From NCBI GenBank assembly GCA_031216445.1, contig CM062211.1, positions 3,794,001-3,858,000 on the forward strand: a stretch of 64,000 nucleotides of DNA. The letters are read 5' to 3'. Shown here in pieces: positions 21,795-36,302 of the stretch. Each line of letters starts with the position of its first letter. Position 1 is the first letter of the stretch. Source of the DNA: Lateolabrax maculatus. Taxonomy: Eukaryota; Chordata; Actinopteri; Acropomatiformes; Lateolabracidae. The position numbers and the translations under genes are program-made. The notes below the pieces were generated by a model, which was given only the letters and a program-made list of their open reading frames with translations, was not told where the DNA came from and searched no databases.

Positions 21795-23866
21795 ATACTA
21801 AGTGAAACTAAACTAAATTAAAAATATTAGTAAAAAAATGGAATAAAATAAGAACTATTGAAAAATACAAAACTATAATTAAAGCAAGTAGCAATGATCG
21901 GGCCCTCGCACCCGTGTGCACGTTGGGGTGTGTCGCGGCTGTATCCTTGTGACTGGTCACCGATGCCATATATCACGTGTAGAGCACACCATGAAAATTT
22001 CATGTAAATCGGATAAAGATTGTGACACAAGGCTTACTTCCTACTGCCAGTAGGTGGCGCAATGACTATGACAACTAATTACTATTGTAGATGTGTTCAG
22101 GCCAGGTCTATAAATCAAGTATGTGAAATTTGAGGAAGATTGGAAAGTGTACAGTGATTTTGCCACAACTTCCTCTTTCATAGCGAGCAATGCGTCACCA
22201 TGAAAGAGGACGCTCACAATCTTCAATATTTTGCATCATCAAGGTCTTAAGTCTTTGCAGACCAAATCTGAGGTGGATCTGTTTAACCTGCTAGGAGTAG
22301 TCAGTAAAGTATAGGGGCTGTAATGTCCTGCTGCCAGTAGGTGATACTTAGCCTGGGAACCAGACAAATCTGTGAGCTCTGTGGGCTTACTCAGTAATGT
22401 CTTTTATACAGCTATATCTGGCTTAAGTTTGCCTCCATCTTTTGCTCAAAGACTTCATAGCTATTTTGACAATGATGTTCTGACATTGCATCTGCACTGA
22501 GAAGCTTTAATTGACATGTATTAAAAGGATGATAAAGTACAGAGGTAAACAGGCACCCACTGAGGATAACGGTTTGCTAGTTAATTATAAGATCAGCTAA
22601 TGGTCTAATGTTAAGGTCCCTAAACTCTTCATTTGAAGCCCTTTGGGTCGAGCAGGGCTCATTTAACTGTTTTCTCCAGACAGTATTTCAGCTAACAAGG
22701 TTGTGTTCCGAGATTTTGTCTACAAAATTGTGGGCTGTTCTTTCAGCAAGGTTAAAGGGATAGTTTGGATTTTTTGAAGTGGGGTTATATGAAGTTCTTA
22801 TTCATAATCAGTGCGTTATTTACTGTAGTTTACGGCCTAACAGGCCTGACCCCCACCCGCTTGTACAACTAGGCCCATCCTGAATGACTGGGAGGACATA
22901 CATTTTCTTATGGGGTGGGTGTGTGTGTGTGTGTGTGTGTTTGTGAGAGGGGAGCGAGCGGTTGAGTGTGTAAAGCGTGAGTGTGGTTCATTTCACATTT
23001 TTTTAGTCTATAGTGAGCCTGGTTTTCTCGTCTTGTTTATGAGCTATTTTATTAAGAACAGCAAAAGTCAACGAAAAAAATAAGTCAATGTGTCAATAAG
23101 AATTGTAAATAAAGTTGAGTTGAGACTTGAAATAGAACTGCAAAATCCTGCCTGACTTGACTTTCTGTATATTGCCCTTAGGTTATGAACTGAGTGTCTG
23201 CTGCTCACTCTCTTGTTAAGTCAATCTAGCTCACCCAGCAGTCGATCACCTTAAACAAATAATCCAGCCAGATGTCAGTGTTTCCACAGCAAAAGATAAA
23301 CACAATAGATAGGATGTTTGTATTAAATACAAACTGTCCTGGGTAAATAATATATCTCGGCATTGAAAATGTTTCAGAAAAAAATTTAGTGTCATAATCA
23401 ACCAAACACACTGATCGCCTTCCACAGCAATGTTACCATGGCACTTTAGCCTGAGGTATGTCCAGCCATGCCTGGAAACTGGCACCATGTTTTTCCAAAG
23501 CACCTTTCAAGAACCTCTAAACACAGACTATTTTATTACAAAGAAAAGAATGTTATCAATTAACCCCATCTCTGAAAGACAACTGAACATGCATTATTAA
23601 CTTTAATTTACCTAGTTCAACATAATCTATGCTCTGGCGACGCTAGTGACATTAACTATCTGGAACACAAACGCCTTGATAATCTAAATAATTTCAATCA
23701 TATTAAAATGTTTACCTTTGCTAAACTCGTTCAAAACACAACCATCCCGGGGCGCATGGGAGTCAAATGCAATGCACTGATTGGTCCATCCAAGATGCAA
23801 ATGTTAATGTTTGAATTCAAGCGACCTTTTCTATCAACAACATGTTCCTTCTGGTCTTTCAGATTC

Positions 23867-24049
23867 ACCCATTTAAATACTCACCAATCCATACGCAAAC
23901 ATTATCTAACAGCAGTGATCCTCTGTCCTCCTTAGTGACGTGGTGAACCTGTTGTACTGCTTTCTCCTCTGGCAGCCCAGCCCTGTGCCTGCACCTTCAA
24001 AATGTTTCCAGAGACAGATTATGTTCTCTCCAAGTGAATCTCTGTGGAG
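23867..24049 (+). promoter_or_regulatory. Candidate promoter / 5' non-coding exon (unit 2)
   Basis: Same sequence as 4735-4917, with donor GTAAGA at 24050. Confidence 0.3.
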
Positions 24050-25134
24050 GTAAGACAAATTCTATGCTTAAATTCATAGTTTTAGTTTAATTTTGTGGTG
24101 TTTTGTGATCCAGTGTGGGATGGGTTAAATGTTTGGGATGACACAGAAGTAAAGACTAACTATTGTAATATAATACTTTGAAAAGGTCCACTCCACATAA
24201 TGAACAGTACTTTACTTAAAGTAGATTTTGCTGCTAATACTTACTGCTTTTATTACTCAGAAAATGTATAATTCCCTCAAATTTCCTTTTATTTATTCAA
24301 AGTCAAGTTGAACTAAACTGTTATCGCTTGTTTCTTCCTTGTTTTTAATTTCTAACACATATTTGTATTTTCATTCATTTTATATAGATATATAATATTT
24401 TTAAATAGCTGTATTTTTTTCCCCCTCTGTGAAGCACCTTGGGCTGCATTTCTTGAATGAAAGGTGCTGTATAAATAAAGTTGAGTTTAGTTCTGTTGAA
24501 CTTCATAAAGAACAAGAACAACCTGTAACTCATAGTCAGAGTCAGTCATCGGATAAAATTAAACTAGACAAACTCAACCGTTTTATGTCTTTGCATTATC
24601 ACACGCCGTGGCCTCGGTGTACATTACTTATGTGGCGACACGAGGCGTGCGAATGCAAGTTAATTTAAAAAATAATTTAACTAACACCAAAAATTAAGAA
24701 AAACCGACAATGCCACCTGGGGAATTTCACCCCTGGAAATAATTTAGTAGAGCACCAGGCACACAAGTATACTCTTTTTGAGGCAAGAGACACAGTTCAC
24801 CAAAACTTAGAAAAAAATACAATTTTATTTTAAATCATTTTTAAAATTTCATTCATCCCAAAAAGAAAAGGAAAATCAATTAAGGGAGCTGGAGCTGAAT
24901 GGATGGACAAAGCTAGGTGCAAAGGGGGGGGGGAACCCACCACCAGCACCGCCACCACCAGTCTCCAGTAACTCAAAAAGAAAGAAACAAATTATAATGC
25001 AAAATTATAATAAGCTAAACACCCATTCAACACACAGACACACCGGGACCAAGCCCTGGTTAAAAACACAGGCAGCGTGGAGAAAACAATGTTTCCGAGG
25101 GAGGTAAAGCTTCAGCAGAGTCAATGCAGCAGAG

Positions 25135-25422
25135 ACAAAGCATCGGAGGCGAAGTTTTGTCCGGAAACAAAGCATCGGAGGCGAAGTTTTGTCCGGAAAC
25201 AAAGCATCGGAGGCAACGTTTTGTCCGGAAACAAAGCATCGGAGGCAACGTTTTGTCCGGAAACAAAGCATCGGAGGCAACGTTTTGTCCGGAAACAAAG
25301 CATCGGAGGCAACGTTTTGTCCGGAAACAAAGCATCGGAGGCAACGTTTTGTCTGGAAACAAAGCATCGGAGACAACGTTTTGTCCGGAAACAAAGCATC
25401 GGAGACAACGTTTTGTCCGGAA
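25135..25422. repeat. 32-bp minisatellite, 9 units (unit 2)
   Basis: Same as 6003-6290, including the order of variant units. Confidence 0.95.
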
Positions 25423-25538
25423 ACAAAACAGCAGCGACCCCAATCAGCTGGTCACAGCAACTCCTAATTGCAGGAAAAAATGCCGTTAACATTATTCTAA
25501 AATACTGTGGTATACTAAAACACACATACCTGTTTCAC

Positions 25539-25593
<55 letters not shown>

Positions 25594-26958
25594 AGGAGGG
25601 AGGAAGAGAGGACACTGGCTGTAGCTGGCGTTTACCTGCGACCACACTAGTGTTAGCCACCAGACAGCATCAACAACGCCAAGAAAGAGGGACACTTACC
25701 AAACAAATACACAGCTGCACATAAGGGAGCATGGAGCAGCACGCATACAGTTGCCTTACAACCACACAAAATGCTGTGAGACACAGAAAAACCCAAGCGT
25801 CCAAATGTGCTGAAGCAGCGGACAGCCATACCTGTTGAGCCAACCAACCTTGGCCCAAAAATGACGCACCAATCACAGAGGCGCAAGAGGAGGAACCAGC
25901 AGAGGAGGATGGCCTTTATACTGGCCCACCTAATGACAGCCACCTGGCGCTAATTACGAGCCAGGGCAGTAATTAACAGATGCCACCTCTGTGCTGCTAC
26001 ATTCACATAACCGCAACTGTTGATTAAATGTTTATATTCAATGTATATGTTGTTCTTTTACTTTACTTGTTGAGATATATCACTTAAACCACAAATTTCA
26101 ACCTCATGGTGGCGTTAGAGGGAAAGTCAGGGGTTAGGGTTAGGGATTCACTAAAGTCCTTATGATTCATCGTCTGGGAATCATGAATGTCAGGACAATG
26201 CCAAATTGCATGCCAGGTCATCGAGTAGATGTTGAGATATTTAACTGGATAAGTGAAAACTTTGACCTGTAAGTGGCGCAGCAGAAAAGTCAGGGGATCA
26301 CTGACGTCATGAGACTTCATCCTCTGAGCACCAGACCACGTTTCATGGCAGTCCATCCAATAGTTGTTGAGACATTTCAGTCTGGACCAAAGTGGTGGGC
26401 CCACGCTGCTAGTGTGGCTGACAAAGTAAAGAGAATTTTGTGAGAAGAACCAGAAATCATTAAAAGCTCAGTTGTGATCATTACATCGCTGCATTTGCAG
26501 AAATACATTCAAACAATAGTGGAAACCTGTAATTAACAGGAGGACACGAGCATATCTGATCTGTGGAATGAGAGTGAAAACAAATATTAGTGCAACTTGT
26601 TAAGGTGACTTTGCAGTGTGTAGTGTCAGATTGCAAAAGACTACAGTGTCCAAATGTATTCAGGTATTTACATTATGTTGCAAAGGGAACATGATAGGGC
26701 CACCTGGGAATTAATCATCATGTTAACAGTTTTTTAAATTTCCTGGGTGACTGGATTTAGTTTGGTCCTAATGATTAAAAGCCAGACTTGTCACACAACT
26801 TGTATAAAGAGGATTTCCCAATTCAGTTAAAGTTTCAGCAAGTAGAATTCTTATTCTCAGCGTAACAAGGTGTCAGTTACCCCTTTGTTTTTTTTTTTGT
26901 TTTTATTTCTTAATCTAGTAGCAGATAATCTTGTCACAGTGCTACGCTGCAGCCATAG

Positions 26959-26982
26959 ATGAAGCTTGATCACCAATCATGA
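26959..26982 (+). promoter_or_regulatory. Seven-codon upstream ORF overlapping the NXPE start codon (alpha, unit 2)
   Basis: Same as 7827-7850, shifted by the repeat period; its stop overlaps the ATG at 26979. Confidence 0.5.
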
Positions 26983-27077
26983 AGGTCAGCTTCTGCCTTC
27001 CCAAGTACGGCGTCATCGTCCTCTTTCTGGTTGTGGCTGTGCTAATCTTTGTGCTACGCTACATGGAGGTCCTGGAG
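26979..27077 (+). CDS. nxpe-like: NXPE-like alpha, unit 2, coding exon 1
   Basis: Same as 7847-7945: signal anchor, donor GTGAGA. Confidence 0.87.
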
Positions 27078-30000
27078 GTGAGAACTTGGGTTTTAGTGGG
27101 ATGACTTGAAGGGTGGACTCTGCTTGAAATGTTTAATATTAGTCAGATTTCAGAATATTGATATTAAATTGTGCGTTTCAATGTGGCTCAGGATAAGAGT
27201 GATGTTTTTTATTCAAATTAGTGAAATTTGAGTTATAAGGGATTTTCCTTCACATTCCTGCACTTTGATTTGCTTACAGCTGCAGCTCTTCTAATTAAAG
27301 GATAAGGCTGGCATTATTCTATATTTTCCATTTCATGACAATACTAAACCATCTTCTTCTGTAAAACTATCAGAAATGAAAGATCCTCTATCGTGCTTTT
27401 TGGACAAAAAATCCTAAAATATGAATATCATTTAAACCTTAAAAGACAAACCAGAAAAGCTTTAGATTTGAATTTAACATTCAGGTTCTTTTCTTGTGCA
27501 AAGCAGATTGAATATCTTGCAACTCCTGCATTTTCCCATGGTTCATTGTTAATAACAGAGCAAGAGGTCACATGGAACTCAGGAAAGAAATTCCTGCAGC
27601 CAACAGATCAACACTTCTTATAAAATAAAAGAAAATATTTTGTGCTTCGGGGCAGGAAGAATCTTCTTTATTGGCCCTTTTTTTATTTAATTAATTTGCT
27701 TTTATTACATTTGTTTGATGCAACTTTGTCACCATCCCTCTCTCGACCCCCTGCCAGTTTCAGCATCGAGTGATCTCCACCATCATGGTCCAGAGAGTTT
27801 CCACTGTCCCTGACATGCATCACAGCTTCTGCACCTTCCAGCCACTGTCCCCTGAGGACGCTCTGGAGGAACGCCTCCTACTAGACTCCATTGCTTGGCC
27901 TGAAACTCCACTGTTGACAGCTCCTCTTTCCCTGGAGCAGACCAGTGATCCTGCCCACAGCACCTTCACCATTCTCCCACCAGGGAGGGGAGGAGGACGG
28001 TGGCACGTAGGGGATCAGCTGGAGGTTTTCATCAAAATGTATGACTTCCAGGGCCATCCCAAGAAGTCTGGGGGAGACTTCTTACTCGCCCGGCTGCACA
28101 ACCCGACACTTGGGGCAGGTGTGGTTGGGCATGTGGTGGATCATCTCAATGGCAGCTACTCTGCTGTGTTCTCTTTACTCTGGGAAGGAAGCGCACAGGT
28201 TCAGGTGAAGATGAAAACTATCATGTTCCATGTCACTGTACTATAGGTGTTTTTAATGTATCTTCTAATTGACCATTCACTGAGCCCTGTCCCACTTAGT
28301 TCCTGTTGCTACGCCTGTTAACTTTCACTTATTGCACACACACAGTTTGTAATGATAACAGTGGCAGATTTACCACTCAAAATTCTTAGGAATTTTAGAA
28401 ACAATGGGACTAAAGATAAAAGCAGGGTCTCAATTCTTGCCACCATCTGTTGATTTTGTCGGCTGCAAACTGTCAGACTTTATCAGCTGTAACTAGGTCA
28501 TTAATAAAGCTAACGTTTGCTCTATGAGTTGGGTACAAACAGAGTGTTATCTTCATCCCATCATAACCCTGTTTGGCCGATGTGTACGCCGCTCATCACA
28601 TTGTCTCGGATTTGGCTGCATTTGCTAATGTCTAATAGTAGCACCCTGTAGGGATCCTGAATTTGGGAAATACTAAACGGTAGTTGTGCTAGTGGTGAAT
28701 AGCACTTTTTCTAAACTTAACCTGAAACCAAACAAAATAATGCAATAAAATACTACTTCTTGGCCTTGGAAGTAAGGCTAGGTTACTAATGTAGGTAGTA
28801 AACTGGTTAGCCATTCATGCTGAAATTTGCAGATTTCTTTAGAGCAGACAAAACAGACTAATGAACTATGACTTTCTCGTGTTTTGGTTTTGGAAAGGGT
28901 AAATAAAGACCAAACAATACAGACTCTCTCTCTGACTACAGCCCCATGTACAACATTTCAACATGTGGAGAATTCCTAGGGTTGAGTGAAAGTTTAATGG
29001 AAGTTCGTAGGTATTGGTTGTTGAGGACAGATGAATCGATGGTGAAGGTGGAAGAGGGATGTCATCTGTTTGAAGACCAGGCAGGGGGAGACTCAGTGTG
29101 GGGGTTTCGGTCTCAGACGTGTTTTCACCCCAACTGATTACGGGCCACCAAAAGAGTTGGTTTTGAAATCGAAAAGACGAAGGCCTTGGCAAAACGTAAA
29201 TTAAGTCTGAATATAAAAATTGTAGATGGACCTGATGTCCACCAAGGGAAATGAGAGCTGGTGTGCTCAATTAGGTAAACTGAGACAGTGCTTGGGGCTA
29301 GGCTGTTAATGATGGCTCCTTGTGAAGCATTAGAGAAGTTTCCAGGCATTTTGGAAAATGAAATTTGAAAGAGTACAACTCAGGGCTGTGGTGCCACTGC
29401 GCAGCCACTTTGTCCCAGTGTCACGCAGAAGGAGTGCTGCGAAGTGGACAATCTACTTTCTGAACCGTTTCTGGTAACAGCAAGCGTTTCCAGACGTGTG
29501 CATCAGTGTTAAGTTTGGCAAGTCAAGTCAGTTTTATTTGTATAACGCCAAATCATAACAAAAGTTATCTCAAGGCGCTTTTCATATAGAGTAGGTCTAG
29601 ACCATACTTTTTAAAATATATTTTACAGAGACCCAACATTTCCCACCATGAGCAGCACTTGGTGACAGTGGCGAGGAAAAACTCCCTTTTAACAGGTAGA
29701 AACCTCGAGCAGAACCAGGCTCTGGGCTGGCAGCCATCTGCATCGACCGAGTTGGGTTGAAAGCTCAGGAGAGAGGGGGAGAGGGGAGACAGAACAGGAG
29801 GAGAGACAACAAATCAGACTAATAATAATAACAACAACTGCAGCAGTGAGTGTGGAGCAGGAACATGGGGGCAGTAGACGGCCGTGCATCGTGGGAATAA
29901 CTAAGCATAACTAAGGGATAGTTCAGGGCTCACCTGAGCCAGCCCTAACTATAATCTTTATCAAAAAGGAACGTTTTTAGCATACTCTTAAATGAAGAGC

Positions 30001-33000
30001 GGGTGTGTGCCTCCCGAACCCAAATTGGGAGCTGGTTCCACAGAAGAGGAGCTTGATAACTGAAGGCTCTGGCTTCCATTCTACTTTTAGAGACTTTAGG
30101 TACCACAAGTAACCCTGCATTCTGTGAGCGTAGTGCTCTAGTGGGGTAATACGGTACTATCAGCTCTTTAAGATATGATGGTGCCTGACCAATAAGAGCT
30201 TTGTAAGTGAGGACGACGACTTTAAATTCTATTCTGGATTTCACAGGGAGCCAGTGCAGAGAAGCTAATATTGGAGAAATATGTTCCCCTTTTGCTAGTT
30301 CCTGTCAGTACACGTGCAGCTGCATTCTGGATAAGCTGGAGAGCCTTTAGAGACTTATCAGGGCAGCCCGATAATAAGGAATTACAATAATCTAACCTAG
30401 AAGTAACAAATGCATGGAGTAGTTTTTCTGCATCTTTTTGAGACAGGATAGGACTGATTTTTATAATGTTATGTAAGTGGAAGAAGGCAGTCCTTGAAGT
30501 CTGTTTTATATGGGTATTAAAGGACATGTCCTGATCAAAGATTACTCCTAGACTCCTTACAGCGGTGCTAGAGGCCAGGGCAATGCCATCTAGGGTAACT
30601 ATATCTATACATAGTGCGTCTCGCAGGTGTTTAGGACCCAGAACAATAACTTCAGTTTTGTCTGAGTTTCTGAGTTTAACAGTAGGAAATTGCAGGTCTT
30701 TTATGTCCTTAATACATGCCTGAAGCTTGGCTAACTTACCGGTTTCATCTGGCCTTATCGATAAGTATAACTGAGTGTCATCTGCATAGCAGTGAAAGTT
30801 TATGGAGTGTTTCCTAATAATATTGCCTAGAGGAAGCATATACAAGGTAAATAAAAGTGGTCCGAGCACTGAACCTTGTGGAACTCCGTGACTAACTTCC
30901 GTGTGCACGGAGGATTCATCATTTACATGGACAAACTGAAATCTATCCATGCTGTCTCTGTGCAATGATGCTCTCTAAATCCTGACTGAAAATCCTCAAA
31001 TAAACTAAGTCACATAACTGATCTCAAGGATTTTGGAGAGAAAGGGAAGGTTAGATATAGGTCTATAGTTGGTTAAAACCCCTGGATCAAGCATAGGCTT
31101 TTTAAGAAGAGGTTTAATTACAGCTACTTTAAAAGGACTGTGGTACATGGCCTGTTGATAAAGACAGATTGATCATGTCTAATAAAGAAGTGTTAACTAA
31201 GAGTAAAACTTCTTTAAGCAGCCCAGTTGGAATGGGGTCTAAGAGGCTGAAGGTAGTGTCCTCTGAAAACATTTCAGTTGTCATTTGGTGTAATTGCAGT
31301 GTGTTTTTGTAATGTGTTGTGTGTAATGTGTTGTGTTGTTAAATTGATGAAGATGTTTTCCTAAATTTGCTTGTATTTTTTCTACTTGCATGTGTTTTCT
31401 TAGGTTGCAGTGCGTTGAGCTTTCAGGGCCACCTTAGATGAGGGTTGAGGGGATAAGGGAAGGAAACGGGGTCGTTGACGAATGTTCGTGGACCACAGTC
31501 AGCTGGTGTTCGCAAGGTGGGAGGGGACCGTGGGAGTCGAGACTCTGACCGGTGGGGGGCTAGTAGCTGTGGGATAAAGCGAATAGGGTTGAGGGATAAA
31601 AAGGATGAGGGAAGGAAACAGGGTTGTTGACGGATGGATGGAAGAGAACCTGGGCTGGCGTTTGGTGTACCTGTCTTCCAGCAAATAGTTAGAGAGAAGC
31701 ATGGTGATGCACTGTATTTTCTCTGAGGGCAGAGATGCCTGGAAGAAATTGATTCAGGAATGATACGCAAGAACTTGATAGAGGGGCTAGGTCCTGAGGT
31801 TTTCCTCTTCAGGAAGAGGGATGCAAAATTCTGGGAAAGCTGAGACTTGTTGACTTGAGATGAGGAGGTGGGGATGAGAAGTGAAGAGAAAATCGTCATC
31901 ATGTATGAAAGTCTTTAGATCATAGTCAGGATCCAGCACAGGAGGTGTCAGGAGGTACTCCTATACCTGGATGGAATCTGCATGTAAAGCCGTCGAGAAA
32001 AGTGAACAATCTTTCTCCTCTTGTCTGTTTTCTTTCTTCTATCTTTCTGGCTGTTCCATGAGAAAAAGGGACGTGAGCGAGTTTGGGGAGCACTGACTGT
32101 GCATGCTCTGGCGGGGTTAGGGAGGGCTCTATATGACTCACAGGAGAAGGACGTAAGGGCTGCGAAAATGCAACATTTACATTCAGGGGATAGACCAGTT
32201 GGAAATGAAGAGGAGGCTGAGAATCACCAACCTGATTAGCCTGTAGCGGGGCCTTTTGAGTTGCTGGACAGGGGTAATGAGTTAGCTAGGAGAGAAAAGG
32301 AAGGAGCAGAAGCCATATTGTTATGAGTGCTATTGCTTTGAGAAGTAGACTTGAGAGGTGATTAAAAGGTGTGGTTGAGGCTTGGTCCTCTCTGTACCCA
32401 AGTTAACTCATTAACTCCATTACTGATATGACTGAACATGATGGACATGAGATACATGATGGATGAAAACTCTGGTTCTCTATCCTATCAGGTGACACTG
32501 GTTCACCCAAGTGAGGCCATCACAGTGCTGCGGAGGGTGACCAGCGAACAGCCTGATAGGGTTCACGTCAAAAGCCTATTTCGCTCAGGCTCACTCTCTG
32601 AAACTACCATCTGTAACGTCTGCCTACGTCCAACCCGGCAGCCTCTGTGCAACTACACTGACCTCCGTACAGGTGAACCTTGGTTCTGCTACAAGCCAAA
32701 GAACCTGAGCTGTGATGCCAGGATCATCCAGTCCAATGGAGAGTTCAAACACAACCTCAACGCAGAGGAGGTGAAGCTCTTTCAAAGGTAAGGGGGCAGA
32801 GAGACAGGATTGACATATGTACCTCCTTGGTGGGACATTTCAGACGTTAACTATGGGCAAAAAAGATTGAATGTAAAGATGTTCATGTTTTAAAGATCAG
32901 AATCGGAATCATACGGATCTGAAACAGAATCAGCTTCATTCTGTTTGTATTGGCTATTGAGCCTCTAGAAGAGCTCATTAGAACTGACCCAATGATTAGG

Positions 33001-36000
33001 GGCTTTAATGTTAAAGGCTCAGTACATAAAATTTCTCTTTATGCAGACAATCTCTGGCTGTAATTAAAGGAATACAGAAAATAAAAATCAACCTAATCAG
33101 TAGGAATCAGACTTTAATTGAGAACTTTGGAGAGTGTCTGCTGTGCTTCATTTATTGATAAATAACTATACGTTTTGATTTACGGTGTTTTCACTGAACA
33201 AACTTGAAGAAGCACACTTATTTTATGCCACCTGGGGGCAGCACAACAAGCTATCAACATATCATTGATCATATATCATGTTATAAAGTTGATATGGCTA
33301 AAGTGTTTATTTACACATCCAGTAGACATGAAGCAACATTAGCATTCATTTGGACTTGTGTTAATGGCCAACTCTCACTCTCCTTTTAGTCTTAGTTTGG
33401 TCTCCACCAAATCCTGAGGGAAGTATCCATCTTAGCTGCTTAATGCTCCACTATGTTCATCAGCTAGCTTCTAACTTGTTCCATTGGCTGTTTAGTGGTC
33501 AGTTAATCAAAGTTTTCTTTGATTAAAACGGCTGCCTGCTGCATCTAATAAAATATGTTTATGAGAGTGCTGAGACTCAACCAGACAGAAAAGTTGTGGG
33601 GCATAAAAAAACAAAACAATGAGCTGACAGAGTCAGGTGATATTTCTCTGTGGGTTCATCACTGCAAGTGACACCTTGCACGTTACACAAAGTCATTGTT
33701 TATAGGACAATATAGCTGCACTATATATTATTATATAGTGCAGCTTTAACTCCCAAAATGGATTCTTAAAGGATAAGTTTTGTGTAATTTTGAATTAACT
33801 TTAAAGCAGTTGTTTCCCATTTTAGTCTTTGTAGTTTTAACTTCATAAAATGATTTCAAATTTCTTCCTTTCTTGTATTTATTTTAAATGTTGTGTGTGT
33901 AAAACGTATTGTGTGTGCTTTTCTTCAGTGGTGTCAACATGAAAGTCTCCATTCGGGCTGCAGGACCTGCCAGTGTCACCGTGTTGCCAAAAAAAGGTAA
34001 AGCACGATTACTCCACTGCCTATGATAATTACTAAAAACTTACTGTACTACAAACAAAGTAAAACGAGGAGAAAAAACATTTTACCACTTTCTTCTGGGT
34101 AGCGTTGTCCTCTAGTGAGATATATCCAGGCCAATTTGATCAGAGCGCTTGGAGCATGGAGTAGAGGGCTAAACGTTCTTGAATGTGGCACCATCTGTTA
34201 GCACTGTGTCTATTTTCTCTGCAGTAAGGATAGACCATGTTCACAAACTTCATAAAACCGCTTTAAATTAATTTATTAAGAATTTACTTGAGTAAAAGTA
34301 CAGTTTCCCATAAACAAAATCCTCAAATAAAAGTAAAAAGTAAATAAAACTGTATTAAAAGTAATTGGTCAATAAACTACTCAAAGTACAAGTAACTTTG
34401 TTTTAATATTGTTTAATGTGTAAGGGCCAAAAATGTTACAAGTCCAAGTCAGGTTTCAAGTCGTTGAGCCAGAGTCAAGTCTGAAATATCTTTTTGGAAT
34501 TAGAAGTGTTACATCTGCTGTGCATCAGGTTCAAAATAACCACTGTGCAACATGGTTTTTATCTAATTAAGCTATTTCTATTTAATACAATTATTTTAAC
34601 CCAATTGCAGTAACCCAAACCACAGGATTGTTTAGTAAAGAGTCTTTAATTTCTTCTTGAATGGTGTTTACAGCAAACAGGCAATAGATATGCAGTCCAA
34701 AAACAGGCTGAATCACAGAGTCTCTTGAGAAGTCTAACCTCTCGTATAAGTCCAGCAAGTAGATGTAATCCAGCAGAGTAGCAGCAGAACGCCACACCAG
34801 CAGACAAACACCAGTAAGGGAAAAGACACAGATCGTGGTCAGAGACAGAAGGCAGAATAGTTTACCGGGAGAACGACGGCAGTGGCCGGCAGGGAGAGAG
34901 GAGCAGAGGGGAGGAGAGTGGAAAATTACTGGCAGAGCAGCAGAGGAATGGATGTGACAGTGTTTACTATTTGCATCTACCAGTTAACCATTACAATACA
35001 CACAGCTGAAACACTGCCACTTTATGCTTATGAAAGATTGGGTTAAAATAATGACCATTTTCATATTTGCTTTTGTTGCTATCGTTTGCAGCTGGCGGGT
35101 AAATTAGTCACGGAGAAGTTAAAACAGGTGCTCTCATGTTCTCCTTGGGATCATCATTGTTAGTAGTTGGTAATTTTCTACATTCATACACCTGGTGAGG
35201 TAGATGGGTTTGGTATATGTACAGTCCAGTGAAGTTTGATCCCTGTAAAGCTGCAAACTACAAAACATTTACACCATTTAGGTCTTTTAATAATGAGTTT
35301 TATCCTCAAAACATTGTGGACAGACTATTGCTTTAGAGCAGTAGTCACCAACCCTGCTCCTCGAGAGCTCTAACTCTGACACCTGATTACCTTGTTATCA
35401 AGTCCTTGACAAACTTCTGCTGCTTGATAAAGAATAAAATGATCCTTTAACTTCCTCACAGGTCAACCAGAGGTGGAGAGCAGCATTGTGAAGTCTGGAC
35501 TCTCTGGTTATTACTACCAGGGTGTGTGGAGAGGACTAGGTGGCACCACAGTTCACCAATTCAACCCCTCTGCCATCACTCAGTGTCTGAAAGGCAAAGT
35601 AGTCCACCTTTATGGAGACTCCACCATGAGGCAGTGGTATGAATACCTCATCGCAGTTCTGCCAGGTAGCTGATTCACAATGATTTCTGGCAACAGTTTG
35701 TTTTTGTTCACACTGTAGCTTAATCCTTTCCCTCTTTAACACTTGTAGGTCTTAAGGATTTTAACCTGCACAACCCAAAGAAAGCTGGACCTTACATGGC
35801 CTTGGACTATGCAAACAACATCTTGGTGAAATACCGCTGCCACGGTCCCCCTATTCGTTTTGGCACCCTCTCAACCAGAGAGCTGCGTTACGTTGCCAAT
35901 GAACTAGATGGTTTAAGTGGAGGTCCCAACACTGTTGTAGCTTTGAGCATCTGGGCTCACTTCACCGCTTACCCCATGCAAGTCTTCATCCGGCGGCTAC

Positions 36001-36302
36001 AGAGCATCCGCAGGGCGGTGGTGCGGCTCCTAGACAGGGCTCCAGGCACGCTGGTTGTAATCCGAACCGGGAACCCTAGAGAATTGACAGTTGCTTTGGC
36101 AGTAAACATTGGTGACTGGCAATTTCTGCAGTGTGACAAGTTGCTCAAAACCATGTTCAGAGGTCTGAATGTTCATCTGGTGGATGCCTGGGGGATGACC
36201 GTTGGCTACTACCTACCGCATGCCATCCACCCAGCACCTCCCATCATTAAGAATATGATTGATGTTGTCATGTCCTACACATGCCCTCAGAAGGGCAGCT
36301 AG
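26979..36302 (+). CDS. nxpe-like: NXPE-family protein (NXPE3-like), alpha gene, unit 2; six coding exons
   Basis: Coding exons are 26979-27077, 27758-28204, 32492-32787, 33929-33996, 35462-35665 and 35749-36302. The translation matches the unit 1 gene in every exon I compared (555 residues, same anchor, neurexophilin-like region and PC-esterase domain), and introns have the same length. No inactivating change is seen, so if the duplication is real both copies are intact and encode the same product. If it is an assembly duplicate this gene does not exist separately. Confidence 0.88.
27758..28204 (+). CDS. nxpe-like: NXPE-like alpha, unit 2, coding exon 2
   Basis: Same as 8626-9072: neurexophilin-like region, first part. 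Confidence 0.88.
29517..31282 (-). mobile_element. 5'-truncated L2/CR1-like LINE in alpha intron 2 (unit 2)
   Basis: Same as 10385-12150. Confidence 0.85.
32492..32787 (+). CDS. nxpe-like: NXPE-like alpha, unit 2, coding exon 3
   Basis: Same as 13360-13655: cysteine-rich part of the neurexophilin-like region. Confidence 0.88.
33929..33996 (+). CDS. nxpe-like: NXPE-like alpha, unit 2, coding exon 4
   Basis: Same as 14797-14864. Confidence 0.84.
35462..35665 (+). CDS. nxpe-like: NXPE-like alpha, unit 2, coding exon 5
   Basis: Same as 16330-16533, with the GDS nucleophile motif. Confidence 0.88.
35749..36302 (+). CDS. nxpe-like: NXPE-like alpha, unit 2, terminal coding exon 6
   Basis: Same as 16617-17170; the stop codon ends at 36302. 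Confidence 0.88.
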